Source: Brachynemurus nebulosus (lineage: Eukaryota > Arthropoda > Insecta > Neuroptera > Myrmeleontidae). Taken from it: a DNA stretch of 64,000 bases. This document shows, piece by piece, positions 1-11,339 of this stretch. Made by a program: the position numbers and the translations under genes. Location of the stretch: contig JAPWDM010000005.1 in NCBI GenBank assembly GCA_035578155.1, positions 28,698,108 through 28,762,107 of the forward strand, written 5' to 3'. Position 1 is the first letter of the stretch, and each line of letters begins with the position of its first letter. Under the pieces are notes generated by a model. It ran no database searches. It saw nothing but the letters and a program-made list of their open reading frames with translations, and was not told the origin of the DNA.

Positions 1-601
1 TAAATTGGTTTTAATTATTCAGATATTAAATATTGGTAAATTAATTAAAAAAATTATAAATTGAATTTTTTTCTTTGTTTGCAAAATTTACTTCAATTAA
101 TTAGAAAATTATCGAGAACATATTCAAAGGGCCAAGAAGATCAGGTAAAGAAGGAAGAGTAGTCGTTCCATTTTGCCTTCCACGTTCTGTTTGACAACGG
201 TCTTTACAATTTTTGGGTATTGCTTCAACATTATTTTCATCAGAGCACAACTTTGTAGAAATATTAAATAAAAAAACTTAAGTACTGAAAAATTATTTTT
301 TACTATTTCCTTTCATTTATATAATACTAACTTAAAAAAAGTGTCAAAATATACCAACACATTTACTGAGTAAGCTTGTACATTCTAAATCAGTTAATTT
401 TACACTTAATTTTGGTAAAATTATAACTAAATAATTGTGTAAAATTAACACAAAATGTATGTCTTTTTGTGTGTTAAATCATTGACACAAATCTTGTATA
501 AAAATTTGACACATATGCTTTGTGTTAAAATAACACAAAAAATTGAGTGGACCGTTCTAGACATGTGAAAAGTGTTAATTTTAACACAAATTTTTTCACT
601 G
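1..601 (-). mobile_element. hAT-like non-autonomous element, copy A (cut by window edge)
   Basis: This segment is the reverse complement of 18969 to about 19577 and runs off the left edge of the window. Its outer end at 597-601 reads CACTG, so on the minus strand the element begins CAGTG followed by AAAAAATTTGTGTT. Internal landmarks shared with copy B are the GTGTTAAAATAACACAAAA block near 520 and the GGAAGGCAAAATGGAACGAC block (on the minus strand) near 165-185. A CAGNG start is typical of hAT transposons, but no transposase frame is visible. About 430 bp should lie beyond position 1, judging from copy B. Confidence 0.6.
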
Positions 602-1740
602 TGCAGTAAGATAAGAACCAGTAAGAAAATTTTGTAACAAAGACCAATCCTTATAATTTGTTTTTTTATAGTTCAGTGTTATTCAATTACACGTATAGTT
701 TTCGACTACCCGTACTACTGTACCCGTAGCCTGTCACAACTGCACCCCAATCCAAAAACATATTCATGTTAAAATATTTTTACACACTTTGAAGTGTATT
801 TTCAAAATACAAGTGCAAAATTTAAATTTGAATACCTAATTATAAAATGAAAAAGGTCACTTCATCTATTTAACCCTCTCATTTGGAAAGGTTAATACCC
901 TCCTCTCTTATTACGTGTTATATAATACATTGAATTCGAAGAAGACATGTATGTATATGGGATGGTCTTTCGATTTGCATCCTTTAAACAATTCGATGTA
1001 ATGTAACCCGAACATAACACAACTAATTCATTATTTCTGCAGGACGTTTGCAACGGCGCTCGCTGACAAATCCTCATTACTCATTTGTATATTGAACATG
1101 TTCTTCATGTTCGGTTTGTGTACATGTTCGGACGACATGCAAACATTGTCTGTCATTTATTGGCTGTAATTCCATATGTTATTGTGGTTCACTGTACATG
1201 AATATATATTTCAATTGGACATGTCTGGGTTAAGATATTCTTTTTTTTAGGAATTGTAAGTGTTCCGTAAAAAATTTTGATACTGAAAAAAATTTGTGAA
1301 TGACGGGGAGTGAAAACTGCGAAAAGAATTATTTTCGCTATTCTCCCGCCCATTACTGATTTCGTTGCATTTCTAAATAGAGTTACCATTGCTATAGAAA
1401 TTTTTATTTGAATATAAAACTTATACGCATACTTTCAAAATGATTTCTTTGTTCAAAGAAGATTTCTCTCATTTTTTTTTAAATAAAAAAAATTTCTTTG
1501 AATTAAAAATTTTTTTGAACAATGAAATTATTTTATGGGTGCAAATAAAATTTTTAAACAATCAAGGCATTTTTATCATGCTGTCAAAAGCAAATACTTC
1601 CAAAAATTCTCATCTTTGAATTCATATTATTATATCTATTAATGCCCTTAATAAGAATGTTTTTACCATAACAGAATGGAGCAGGTTATGTGCTTGGGGT
1701 GTGTCTGTTATATCATTTATCTCCATAATGGCGGTTTAAT
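602..1740. other. AT-rich stretch without recognised features
   Basis: I see no coding signature, no paired inverted repeat and no similarity to other parts of the window. Short palindromic words such as GAACATGTTC occur near 1097 but are not organised. Probably unique intergenic or intronic DNA. Confidence 0.5.
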
Positions 1741-2790
1741 ATAATTTTTTTTATTTGAAAGTTAATAGTTCCTGGATGGTTCTTAGCCAGATTCATTGAA
1801 GATTATTTCGACGTTTGCAGCATATTCCAAAATTTCCAGACTAAATATGAAATTAATATTTCAAAAACCCACTTTATAAGTGGTGGTACTTGCGGAATTG
1901 TTCTTAACCAGGTTTGATGAATATTAATCCAGCATATTGTAGGATTTCCAAAATAAAATTAAAAATTTGGGGGACAGTTCTACCCACACTGTCGACTTCC
2001 TATTGGGTGTCCTTAATGACTAGAGACTACTGTACATAAACAATTATTTTTTCATTTCAGGCGACTCCTCCCCTGGGCCACCGGTAGAGGCTTTGCCCCT
2101 TGCACCCAACCGGGGGCTTCACCTTCTGTACCTAAGGGTGGGGGGGGCTCCACCCTTATCAAACAAATGATAACATCATTTGTTCTCAAGATATGTGAGA
2201 CAAAATATATTCTGGCAAAAACTAATTTTTTCAAGTTTCTTGTTCCGTTTTTTTTTTTTTAAATTTTGTAATAAAATACTGGCGTTTTTAACATCAAAGA
2301 AGGTTCTTAGGCCATTATATAATAATATTATGGTAAAAAATCCATATAATCTATGTTATCTTAATAAAGTTAATTCCGTTTTTTTACCACAAAAAACAAA
2401 CCGCTAATCCGAATTTGCTGAAAACTTTATCCGGTCTTCAGTTTTTGATTACGCATCTAATGAAATTAGTCCGGAGTTGATATTATCATTTGCTCTTGAG
2501 ATATGCGAGACGAAAAAAATTCACGAACGAACGAACTAACGAAAACACACACAGACATCACGCTTAAAACGATGGATTCGGATTCTAGTGACCTTGAAAC
2601 GTGGAGATATGTCAAAATTAGCGATTCGTAAAATCGGACCCATTACAATAACTTCCTATGGGAAGTTAAAAATCTTAAAAACCCACTTTGAAAGCTGGTA
2701 ATTATGGGATATTGGTACTTAGCCAGAGTTGATGAAAACGGGTGTAACCGTTTCCAGGACTTCCAGAATAAAAGTCAAACTGATATTAAT
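1741..2790 (+). repeat. Degenerate ~110-120 bp tandem repeat, interrupted by an insertion
   Basis: Three related units can be seen at about 1755-1860, 1866-1975 and 2688-2795. Each carries a 'GG..NTTCTTARCCAG.TTNATGAA' core, then a CC-AAA-ttcCAgaa stretch, and ends in an ATTAATATTTC-like or AAAATTT run. Units one and two are adjacent. Unit three is separated by about 700 bp of unrelated sequence (about 1980-2668), so the array appears to have been split by an insertion. The function is unknown; the units look like part of a larger repeat or a small satellite. Confidence 0.5.
1985..2668 (+). mobile_element. Insertion with ACTTCCTAT ends inside the tandem array
   Basis: The insert is bounded by GACTTCCTATTGGG at the left (near 1990) and ACTTCCTATGGGAAGTT at the right (2650-2667). 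It contains a GC-rich patch of C and G runs (2060-2160). It also has two related blocks with an 'atcATTTGYTCTYRAGATATGYGAGAC' core (about 2173-2205 and 2485-2512), the second followed by ACGAACGAACGAAC and ACACACACAGAC runs. Such tails are common in insect interspersed repeats. The class is unassigned and no coding frame is credible. Confidence 0.4.
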
Positions 2791-2795
2791 ATTTC

Positions 2796-4655
2796 AAAGA
2801 AAAAAAAAATAGCAATTAAGAACATTAAGAAATGAGGACAAAAAATTAAAAAAAATTTTAAAAATCCACAACGAAAAAGTTCTCACAAGTTCTGAAAATT
2901 CAAATGTTTATAGGCCCGTTAGAAAGCTACCTTTGCAAAGTATTCAAACAATTTGCAAAAGAGGTAGATTTTCATATAATTGAATTGATGCAAAATTTCA
3001 ATTGTTTTCAGCCATTACAAATTTCGTCACACTCACTAACAGGTAAGTCATTCTCATTAGTTTCACATTAATTCTCTCTTGTGGGTAAATTTTTGAACGG
3101 TAGTATAACAATATCATTTTATAACATTCTAAAAGTTATTCAATAAATAATTATATTTACTTTATTTGGTGTTTATTCACACAACAGAGAATCATATTAG
3201 CCATTTGTAAATTTTATTTAAAATAGTTTCTATACCAGAGTTGCGTATTGCAATATCATTTACACCGAAAATTTTCTAATTTATTTTAAATAAATATTAT
3301 TAGGAAATGGAAATAGAACGAGTCCGGAATGTTTTCATATATCACTTTCATATGTATTCATGTACAACGGATCCACACCTGATATGGATAACATTGTTCC
3401 TTATTTTGTTCTTCGTTTAGAGGAGGATTATTCCAAATATTTTCTTCTGTCTTCTTATGACATGGTAGAACACAATACTGTACTTTATAAGACATATATT
3501 GAATTGCAAAATATCAACGAATTTACGGTATTCACGAACTTTAGTGAAATTATAGGAAGCACCAAACTCTCCAGTAAGTTGTTAAAACAAGCAGCAGATA
3601 CCTTTAAGCTTTTTTCGGTAAAATATAATTTTTTTGCTAAAATTTTTATTATACTATTATAAAGAACGGAAAGGTCATGTAAACCATTATACAGTGCACA
3701 TTCTGAATATTTCCGCTCTCAATAGTTCCGCTTCCCCAGCTTGAGACTCGAGTGTTACTCCCACTTTACCACCTATTATAATATTTATTTCATAAGAGCT
3801 AAAAATGTTTTGTTTATATTATATGAAAGAAAAATTACCTAAATTAAATAAATATAGTAAGACAACTTAAGTTTGTAACATCATTATTCGACTAACTGAT
3901 CAGCATTGTTTATACTGTTCCACTGCTTCACTGATATCATGTATCAACTAGTGTCCTCATTATGCAAACAGATAGACATAAATTATTATGTGCCATATAT
4001 ATTACATCTGTGTTATGCATGCAGGTATAAAAATTAAATTATAAAAATACATTTAGAAATGCGAGCATAGTCTTGCAAAACTTTATGGGGAGATACATAT
4101 TTGCTCAGTAAAAGAAAAATGTTACACTATAGTCAATACTTTTTAATTAATAATTAGATTTTTAAAAATAAATAAAAAAGAAATAAACTTGTTAACTATG
4201 CGTACATAAATAGATGATTATATTGAAAATGATATACCATTAAGTGATTATACCTAACTGTAAGTCCAATACCGTACACAGGTACATTATACTCATATAG
4301 TACAATTATGCATGTCAGCACATCTATAAATATGTTAAACGTAAACCACTAGAGTTTCGTTACATGGTTATATAAATATTAATTTAAATTTTTAAGTTAC
4401 ATTATAATTTTTAAACCCCCGTACTTGTTTTGACGCTCCTGGAAAAATTTTCAATTTTAACACAATCATAAATTATTGAACTACAATTTCTGAATCTAGA
4501 CGTAAAGAAATTTATGTACCTTGCTAGCGAACAATTGGACTTCGGTGGGGGAACAACAATTCCTGAAAAAGCTATTCCCCTCGTTTCATTTTGCGAAACT
4601 ATTGAGAAGAATCACTGTATGTAGTTTCCGAGAACAATTCAAAATATACAAGTAC
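2796..4655. other. AT-rich stretch, no supported gene
   Basis: Apart from the possible microexon there is no organised repeat. A 100-codon frame at 3360-3662 has a phenylalanine- and lysine-rich, low-complexity end and no recognisable domain. I treat it as chance. Confidence 0.45.
3012..3042 (+). other. Candidate 31-nt microexon (splice-site sandwich)
   Basis: A pyrimidine-rich run ending ATTGTTTTCAG (acceptor AG at 3010-3011) is followed 31 nt later by a strong donor, AACAG/GTAAGTCAT (GT at 3043-3044). Two of the three frames are open through the 31 nt. Nothing nearby identifies a gene, and chance pairs of splice-like motifs are frequent in AT-rich DNA, so this is only a candidate. Confidence 0.12.
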
Positions 4656-4795
4656 TTTTTACTTGAAACAATATTGTCACAGTTTCAAAAATAAAAGTGA
4701 TATTTTACGAAGAAAAATATTTGTGTATTATTTATAAATATGGAATACCATAAAGTAATACTCAAATCTATTAATATTAGAGAAAAAGTTGATAT
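4656..4795 (+). repeat. Dispersed repeat, partner of 53190-53310
   Basis: Read on the plus strand this matches the reverse complement of 53190-53310. It includes GAAACAATATTGTCACAG, then an AAAATAAAAGTGATATTTT segment, then a block with ATACCATAAAGTAATACTCA. The partner has become part of a perfect hairpin at 53235-53350, whereas this copy keeps only one arm. Confidence 0.5.
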
Positions 4796-6591
4796 TCTAA
4801 AAATATTGTAATTTATATTACAATGTTGTTCATACCAGGTGTAAACCTGTATATGTATGCGTGTGTATGTGTATATAGGATATGTCACAGTGCAAAAAAG
4901 GAACCGGATATGTATATAAAAGCTAAGAAGTTAGTTTTGTTGTTTATTTACCATATACGAGTTGAGAGTATAGGTATAAACGAAAATTCATAGAGATGTT
5001 TAAATTAAAGGATAATACGAATCCGAATTTTAGTTTAAAATATAAATTAAAAATTACCATTTAAATGGAAGGACGGCTTTTAACATTAGATACAGTGATA
5101 CAATTTGCATTTATATTGTGATTTTTCATGTTCCCTTAATCTCTCAAAGAGGCCATGAAAATTGAGCTTGCAATTCAATTCTATTAGTAACTGTAAAGCT
5201 AAAAATATAAAGAACAACTAATGTCAGAAAAGAATTAGGACAGCATCGTTGATTCAGTGGTCCATCATTTGTATTCTTATAATTTGAACAGTAGGTACAT
5301 AATCGTAAATAAAATGAGAAAGAAAAAAATTTGAAAATATTTCGGACTTTTAAAGTAGTAAATGTTTAGGTAACTGGTAAAGGTATACGTATCTCACATT
5401 AAAATATACGGAAAACAAATTATTTCAAGTATTTGAATTTTTAAAGGATTTTCAGTTAAAATAAATGTTTCGTGTACGTAAATAAGAACAACTTGAAAAA
5501 TAAAACGTTTGTAAGTTTTCATTAAAAAGAAAAAAAATTACAAGATATATTTTGCACCAAATATAATAAAAATCCCGTAAATAAGACACTCAAAATAACG
5601 TTTCGTACAATAAAGAATTTAAAGCTGGTAAAGATTTATAGCTTAATCTATCAATTGGTGATTTATCGAAATTTAAGAAAAAGAAATTAAATTTGAAACA
5701 ATTTTACTCTTAACACAAAATTTCTAAAAGTTTTTCGAAAAATCGAGTTTTTTATTGTGCTAAATCAGCTTCTTTTGTCAACTGCAGTGAAACAATTTAT
5801 TCGCCCTGTGAAATATTGTGAAGCTTCTGAAGGATCTTGTAAGATTTCATAGATTTAGAATTTCTCAAGTGCATAATGTGGTATTTCTCCTAATTTTGTA
5901 AAACTGAAAAAGTTTTTGTTTGATGCTTCTCTTTATTATAGTATATTTGAAACGAATCCAAAAATGTTTTCTATATACTGTGATATTTTGTAGACATAGT
6001 ACAATTACATACATAACGTGTATGTTTACATTTCATACAAAAATACACTGCCGTTCAAAAAGTATGGAAAAATTATTGTATTTGATAGCATTAGGGGAGA
6101 ATTTTAGCCTAGATGAGACACTAACTAAATCAATTAAAAGTACATACGTCTAAATTCAAATAACTAGTTCCTTTCTCATTTTTTCATAGCACCGTGTTAT
6201 TAACTTGTAATTATAGGTATAGGGCTGGCGATTAAGTCTCTATCAAGGCTCTAGAGGGGGGCGAAAGCGAGTAACAGTTAGTTAAATTTATACGAGGAAA
6301 ACGGATGAACCAGGGAAAAAAATTAAACATCATTTTACCCATAAGAACTTTCTTTGCGGCGTCCATGGGTCCTCCCGCGGTAGGTCAAGTACTAGCTTTA
6401 GACATGGCCAGTCTACGAATTTGATTTCTATTAAAGTTCAGATTGCAGTGTACAATAAAATCTTTCATACTGAGCGAAAAAGCTAACATTCATGCTTATT
6501 TAATAATTACGAAAATGAGTTTGTTGGTGTTTCTAAATTATATACCTGAATACCTTAACCAATCAATTTGAAACTTTGCATATAGAAATAG
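4796..6591. other. AT-rich stretch without recognised features
   Basis: Low-complexity A/T-rich DNA. Open frames up to 77 codons (5920-6153) show no domain or codon pattern that sets them apart from chance. No inverted or direct repeat was matched elsewhere. Confidence 0.45.
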
Positions 6592-6858
6592 CTAAAAAAA
6601 TTTGTGTTCTGCGTAAAAAAAAACTAGTGGTTAAAATTTTTGTGTTAAATAAGTAACACAACCTGCGTTAATGTAACATTTCGTGTTTGTGTTAAATGAA
6701 AATATTAACACAAATTTCGATTTAACAGAATAAAAATGTTAACCCGTTTTATATAACAAAGAAGTAACAATATTTGTGTAGAGCAAAAGAATGTTATAAG
6801 TAGGTAAATTAGATTAGAATATATATCTACCAAAATATATATAATAAAAATAATGAGA

Positions 6859-7197
6859 GTAGTTCTTATTATTGAACAAACCGAAAAATTATAAGTTTTT
6901 TCAGTTATTGACGAATATAGCTTTATAAAAGTTTAAAAATGAAACATTTTTCTTACATTTTGAGGTTATTTTGTTACAGATTCAGTTACGTCATGTAAGC
7001 TTACTTACATGTAAGATTGTATATTATATAATACAATCTCAAATAAGCTTACATGAATTTTTTTTAACTGAATTTGTAACAAAATAACCTTAAAATGTAA
7101 GAAAATCGTTCCATTTTTAAACGTTGAATAAAACTATATTCGTCAATAACTGAAAAAGCTTACAATTTTTCAGTTTTGTTTAATAATAAGCACTACT
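6859..7197. repeat. Large palindrome (foldback), arms ~160 bp
   Basis: The left arm 6859-7015 and right arm 7036-7197 are reverse complements with few mismatches. The outer ends read AGTAGTTCTTATTATTGAAC and its counterpart near 7180-7197. The centre near 7026 is itself near-palindromic (GATTGTATATT..AATACAATC). It sits inside hAT-like copy C and has no coding content. A foldback MITE is the simplest reading. Confidence 0.7.
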
Positions 7198-7211
7198 TTC
7201 ATCTTTTTTAT

Positions 7212-7214
<3 letters not shown>

Positions 7215-7301
<87 letters not shown>
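7215..7301. repeat. (TA)n microsatellite
   Basis: About 43 uninterrupted TA units, directly to the right of the palindrome. Open frames across it (YIYIYI...) are artefacts. Confidence 0.98.
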
Positions 7302-7304
<3 letters not shown>

Positions 7305-7620
7305 CGTAGATATATACTCGTATGGACACAAGTAAGAATTGTTACATAGAACTGACTTACGTTCTTTGAGTCTCATTTATAATAATATATGAACAAAATC
7401 GTTATAATTTTTGACGACTTTCAAATATCTTAAGCTTCAGTGGAATTAAAATATTGAATAAAAAAGCTTAACAACTAACTCTGATAAATCTGAAAAATTA
7501 ACGCAAAATGTATGTCCTCTTTTGTGTTAAATCATTGACACAAATCTTGTGTATAGACTTAACACATATGCTTTGTGTTAAAATAACACAAAAAATTGAG
7601 TGGACCGTTCTGGACATGTG

Positions 7621-8478
7621 CAGTGTCCATATTACATGTAAGGTGGCCATATTACCCTTTCATACCTTATTTCAAATTTTTGAAGCGACAGTGTAACAAT
7701 GATATACATAGACATAACTCAAATCTATTGTGAATCAGTACATTATTTTTAAGCGTAACTTTTTCAACAATTTTTTTTTTTTTTTTTGCTAATTCCAATA
7801 TTCTGTCTTGTTAACATAATATACATACAAATATTACTAACATACAAACATTAGTAACTACATTATTCTTTCCAACTCAGTTCAATAATATGGAGGAAAT
7901 ACGCATTGCGGAAACTTCTAACTTAATTCAACATCGTATTCGTCGTCACCATAACATTTTTTTTTTAGGTCTTTTGCATCTACTACCGACGAGACACAAC
8001 ACAAAGCAGACAGCAATATTTTGATCGTGATTATCATTTAATCAAAGTGGTTGTTGGCACAGGCGATTTTGGCGAGTGGGCCGGGTAGGCCCGGGCCTAC
8101 GCAAAAATTTTAAACAAAATGAAAAAAAGCAAGTAGAAATGTCTAGGATCCCAAAGTGGATTAATCCACTCTGTCAACACTTTATGTTTAAATACACTTT
8201 ATTTCAAATGTTTAAAAACGATTCTTTAACTAATTTCTTTTAGTCTGGAACCATTTCTGCCATTGATTGGTATACCATTAGGTCGCGTAATATGAAATGT
8301 CGTTTTCCGACCACTTGGCCGACCATCTAATTCAGACAAATATCGACACTTTTTTAAGCATCAGAGAAATATTTACAAGCAGTTGTTTAATTTTAAATAT
8401 AATTCTTGTTGCCCGGAATTATTTCTATCATTATCTGTAATATTATTATTAGTTCAAATATCGGAACATCGCATTTAA
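7621..8478. other. AT-rich flank with a GC-richer patch
   Basis: The segment has poly-T tracts (7770-7787) and a GC-rich patch at 8070-8100 (GGCCCGGGCCTACGCAAAA). Part of that patch recurs at 9587-9600. A second shared block, TGTCTAGGRYCCCAAAGTGG, is at 8140 and 9387. The TTAA element at 8479-9166 therefore probably sits within, or between, parts of an older repeat. Confidence 0.4.
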
Positions 8479-9166
8479 GGGGGGGGGGGGGTCCTCCAGA
8501 ACTTTCAAATTTTTCATTTTTTGTTTTGCTTTAAAAGTTCATTTGAACCTTAAGGAATATATTTCTAATGTTTTAATCCTGACAGAAAGATTATCTTAGA
8601 TAACGATAAACTGCTTTCAACTGTACTTTTCAAGAACGAAAACTGTTTAATAGCGTTTTTCTCAAAACAGGTTTTTTTCCGCGCCGTGGAACATAACTTA
8701 AGAAGTTATTAAGGTATTAACTTGATATTTTGTACAGATATTCCTTAAGATATTGACCTTTGCATATACCTAAAATTTTGCATAAATTATTACTATAAAT
8801 ATTGTTTATAACAATTTGTTTATAAAAAAAAAAAGTGAAATTTTCTCATTTTGGTTTTAAATTGTGAAAAAAAAATTTTTCTCATCAGAAATAGGTATAT
8901 GCAAAGCGTAATGATTTATTTTAATAAAATTTTTTTGTCCGATTGAATTCAGTTGATTACAAGAGGCTAGGCATTCCACGGCGCAAATTAAAAGAGTCAA
9001 CTTGGAACAGCTGTAGCGCCGCCATTTTTCTTTTTTTGCATAAAAATTTATGAGTGAATACACCATAACATGTACTATACTATGTAACTTCATTTGACAC
9101 AATAAATGTATCCAGTTTCTTAAAAAAAATTATTAAAAATCATGTTGTCTGGAGGTCCCTGCCCCC
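8479..9166. mobile_element. TTAA-flanked MITE with G-rich TIR (piggyBac-like)
   Basis: TTAA at 8475-8478 and at 9167-9170 flank a 688-bp element. Its ends read GGGGGGG..TCCTCCAGA and TCTGGAGGTCCCTGCCCCC, an imperfect TIR of about 20 bp. An internal inverted pair carries TTTGCATATACCT (about 8760) and its complement (about 8892). A TTAA duplication is the signature of piggyBac insertion. No transposase remains, so the element would be non-autonomous. The poly-G end length is likely variable. Confidence 0.6.
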
Positions 9167-10061
9167 TTAAGCAAATTAGAGAAATAGCTCGGGCCCGATA
9201 TTTGAAAGGGTCTGGTCTAACGGTCTATTTCCAATATTTGAATCAATAGTTTTCTTTATCCATTTTGAATATTTGTTTTAGTTTCTCACCTAATTTAGTT
9301 TTGTTTTATTTATTGCTTTATAATTTTTGTGCTACCCATATGTGAAGGGTCGCGGGGGGGGGGGGGGTGTATTGGCAACAAGAGAATGTCTAGGGCCCCA
9401 AAGTGGGTTAATCCGTTCCTGGTTATATATAGGCTCTCTTAATTGGTATGTGATTACCTGAAATGGCTTGTAAATGTTGCTAAAAACTACATTTTGCTCA
9501 TTTTAAAATTATGCCATAAAAAAAGGTGCGCACCTTCAAGAAAAATGATACACATAAGTAATATATTTTATAATACAGAAAAATTCGGGCCTACGCAAAA
9601 TAAAAATCCTAGAGTCGCCCCTGGTTGTTGGTTTTAGGACGCTGCGTTGCTTGGATGTTTCCGTAATGTTGTTGTTCTTTGTTTCAGCGTATCTTTTCAG
9701 TGTACATATTTCCTATTTTTTTTGTTACTGGTATAAATACTCATCATGACATACATATTATACGAGTACATTTATAAATTTTTCGAAAAACTTATTAAGA
9801 TAAAATATGCAAATGTCGTGTGCTAGTAAGCCTTGTTACGATTTTTGAATTTGTCGTACGGAAGAAATAAATGTCGTATGAATAATAAAATTTAAAATTA
9901 TTATGTCTGAATATGTTTAACAATAATAAATAACGCTAGTCAGAGCCTTTGTTTGAATCAATTGAATTTACATTTTTGACGTGTCAAATTGGTAGGTATA
10001 CTAAACAAATTTTTATCTTACCAATTTGTAAAATCTAAGTTAAAGGCTTCTTGCAATAAAA
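9167..10061. other. AT-rich flank with poly-G tract
   Basis: A G run lies at 9353-9367. The blocks at 9387 and 9587 repeat pieces of 8090-8170. The rest is unstructured AT-rich sequence. Confidence 0.4.
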
Positions 10062-10063
10062 TA

Positions 10064-10644
10064 CACACACCGGCAGAGTTAGCGGAACATACAAAATATC
10101 TGTAAAAATCAAACAAACCATTTAATTTCAAGAAAATTAACCTTATTTAATTATTCACTTAAAATTACATGTTCACAAGTCGATATACCTTTATTTTCGG
10201 TAGCAAAACAAGTAACCATATAAAATGGCAAATTTTTGGAATCTTATGTCGTCTAAGAATAATTTAAGTTAAAGATTATTTAACAAATTGAAAATGAAAC
10301 ACAGCATTTTAATCCCGCCTGGTTCCTCCCGTGCTCTTATCAAGGCTTCCATTCGTTTTTCTATACTCAGAATGATGTTATCCCGTTTCCTGGGACAGTC
10401 TTTGCCATTCTTCAATTACGGCAGTTTGAAACTCGACCATATTGCGAAGAAACGGCATTTGAATTCGAAATTGGCAGACCTCTTAAAAAGAATTGCATCA
10501 ATAATAAATAAAAACAATTCTATGGGAAGTCAATTGATTCGTTACTTTAATATTATTTTAAGTAAAAATGAAAAAACCGCCAACTTTGTTTAATAAATAG
10601 GTTTTTATATTTTTTGTATGTTCCGTTAATTATGCCGGTGTGTG
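10064..10644 (-). mobile_element. Tc1-like element, 581 bp, flanked by TA
   Basis: The ends CACACACCGGCA at 10064 and TGCCGGTGTGTG at 10633-10644 extend into an imperfect TIR of about 35 bp that includes CGGAACATACAAAA. TA dinucleotides flank it at 10062-10063 and 10645-10646, as expected for Tc1/mariner insertion. The minus strand holds a decayed transposase C-terminus. The right-hand TA is also the left TA of the next element. Confidence 0.8.
10288..10462 (-). pseudogene. Tc1-like transposase C-terminal remnant
   Basis: Reading the minus strand from 10462, one frame gives FLRNMVEFQTAVIEEWQRL followed by SQETG and a stop near 10379. The adjacent frame then continues DNIILSIEKRMEALIRAR to about 10300. 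This order, an 'EEW..LSQE' helix followed by 'I.SIEKRMEALIRARGG', resembles the C-terminal tail of Tc1-family DDE transposases (W..IPQE...L..SMPRR...VI.A.GG). The catalytic core is absent. One frameshift and at least one stop make it nonfunctional. The plus-strand 101-codon frame over the same bases is its antisense shadow. Confidence 0.65.
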
Positions 10645-10646
10645 TA

Positions 10647-11212
10647 TTAGGTTGTCCCAAGCAAACACATCCAATTTTTACATGTTGTATCTTGTTAGTT
10701 TTTAGGCTTGTTGTAACATGACTAATGTCATTAGAAACGCGACACTGTAGGTTTATTCTCAGTGATAGTCAGTTCGCTCTTTTGTAAAATGTTAATTAAA
10801 GAACAAATAATTCATTCAGTAAGTGATTATGAGCAACGAGTTTTACTCAAGTTTGCTTGTTTGTGGCACTGGTCTGTGGGTGTCACTCATTCTAATATTA
10901 CAAAAGCACTTGGCAAAAGAGGCACCATATCTCACCACTTTACTTCAATTGTTTTGCCAGATTGAAGAGGAAGCTAAGAGGAACATACTACAATAATTGG
11001 AATGATTTTTAAAAAACTCTGAAGTTAATCGTGACGGAAATTAACACGTCAGGTTCTATGACTGGCGTACAACAACTGCCTGAGCGATGGCAACGTGTAA
11101 TAAATACTGAAGGTTCGTACATTTAACTAATACATAATCTATTGTCATTTCGATCAATAAAGATTAACAATTAAAAAAAATAAAATGGATGTGTTTGCTC
11201 GGGACAACCTAA
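10647..11212 (+). mobile_element. mariner element (deleted), 566 bp, flanked by TA
   Basis: TIRs of about 28 bp read TTAGGTTGTCCCAAGCAAAC at the left and, reversed, TTAGGTTGTCCCGAGCAAAC at the right; one mismatch is seen in the first 28 bases. TTAGGTTG is the classic mariner terminus. TA flanks at 10645-10646 and 11213-11214 are the insertion duplication. The interior is an internally deleted transposase gene that keeps its C-terminus (next entry). Confidence 0.9.
11064..11126 (+). pseudogene. mariner transposase C-terminal remnant
   Basis: The frame GVQQLPERWQRVINTEGSYI followed by TAA lies just inside the right TIR. It matches the pattern of mariner transposase C-termini (G...LP.RW.K.I...G.Y). 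Upstream the catalytic D,D34D region cannot be traced. A 67-codon frame at 10762-10965 in the same element is not recognisable as transposase. Confidence 0.75.
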
Positions 11213-11339
11213 TATCTCATATTTTCCTCTTATATAAAGCTTTTTAACTTACTATTATGTTTTAGAAAGGACAAACAAAATAATTACTTCAAGTCTCTCT
11301 CAAAGTAGTTAAGAATCGAATATATTTATTCGGTTAGAG

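Larger units (their letters stand above)
6592..7620 (-). mobile_element. hAT-like family copy C, rearranged
   Basis: The left part (about 6592-6785) matches the reverse complement of the far end of copy B (19830-20005), including AAAAAATTTGTGTTCTGCG and ACTAGTGGTTAAA. The right part (7495-7620) matches the near end of copies A and B, with the GTGTTAAAATAACACAAAA and GGACCGTTCT..ACATGTG blocks, and stops short of the CAGNG terminus. The middle is replaced by a large palindrome and a (TA)n tract. This is a truncated, internally rearranged copy. Confidence 0.55.

Noticed and set aside
3360..3662. 100-codon frame as a possible gene
   Set aside because: Low-complexity F/K/I-rich end, no domain, no homologous copy, and one such frame is expected by chance in 64 kb of AT-rich DNA.
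10288..10593. 101-codon plus-strand frame
   Set aside because: It is antisense to a Tc1-like transposase remnant on the minus strand, which explains its openness.
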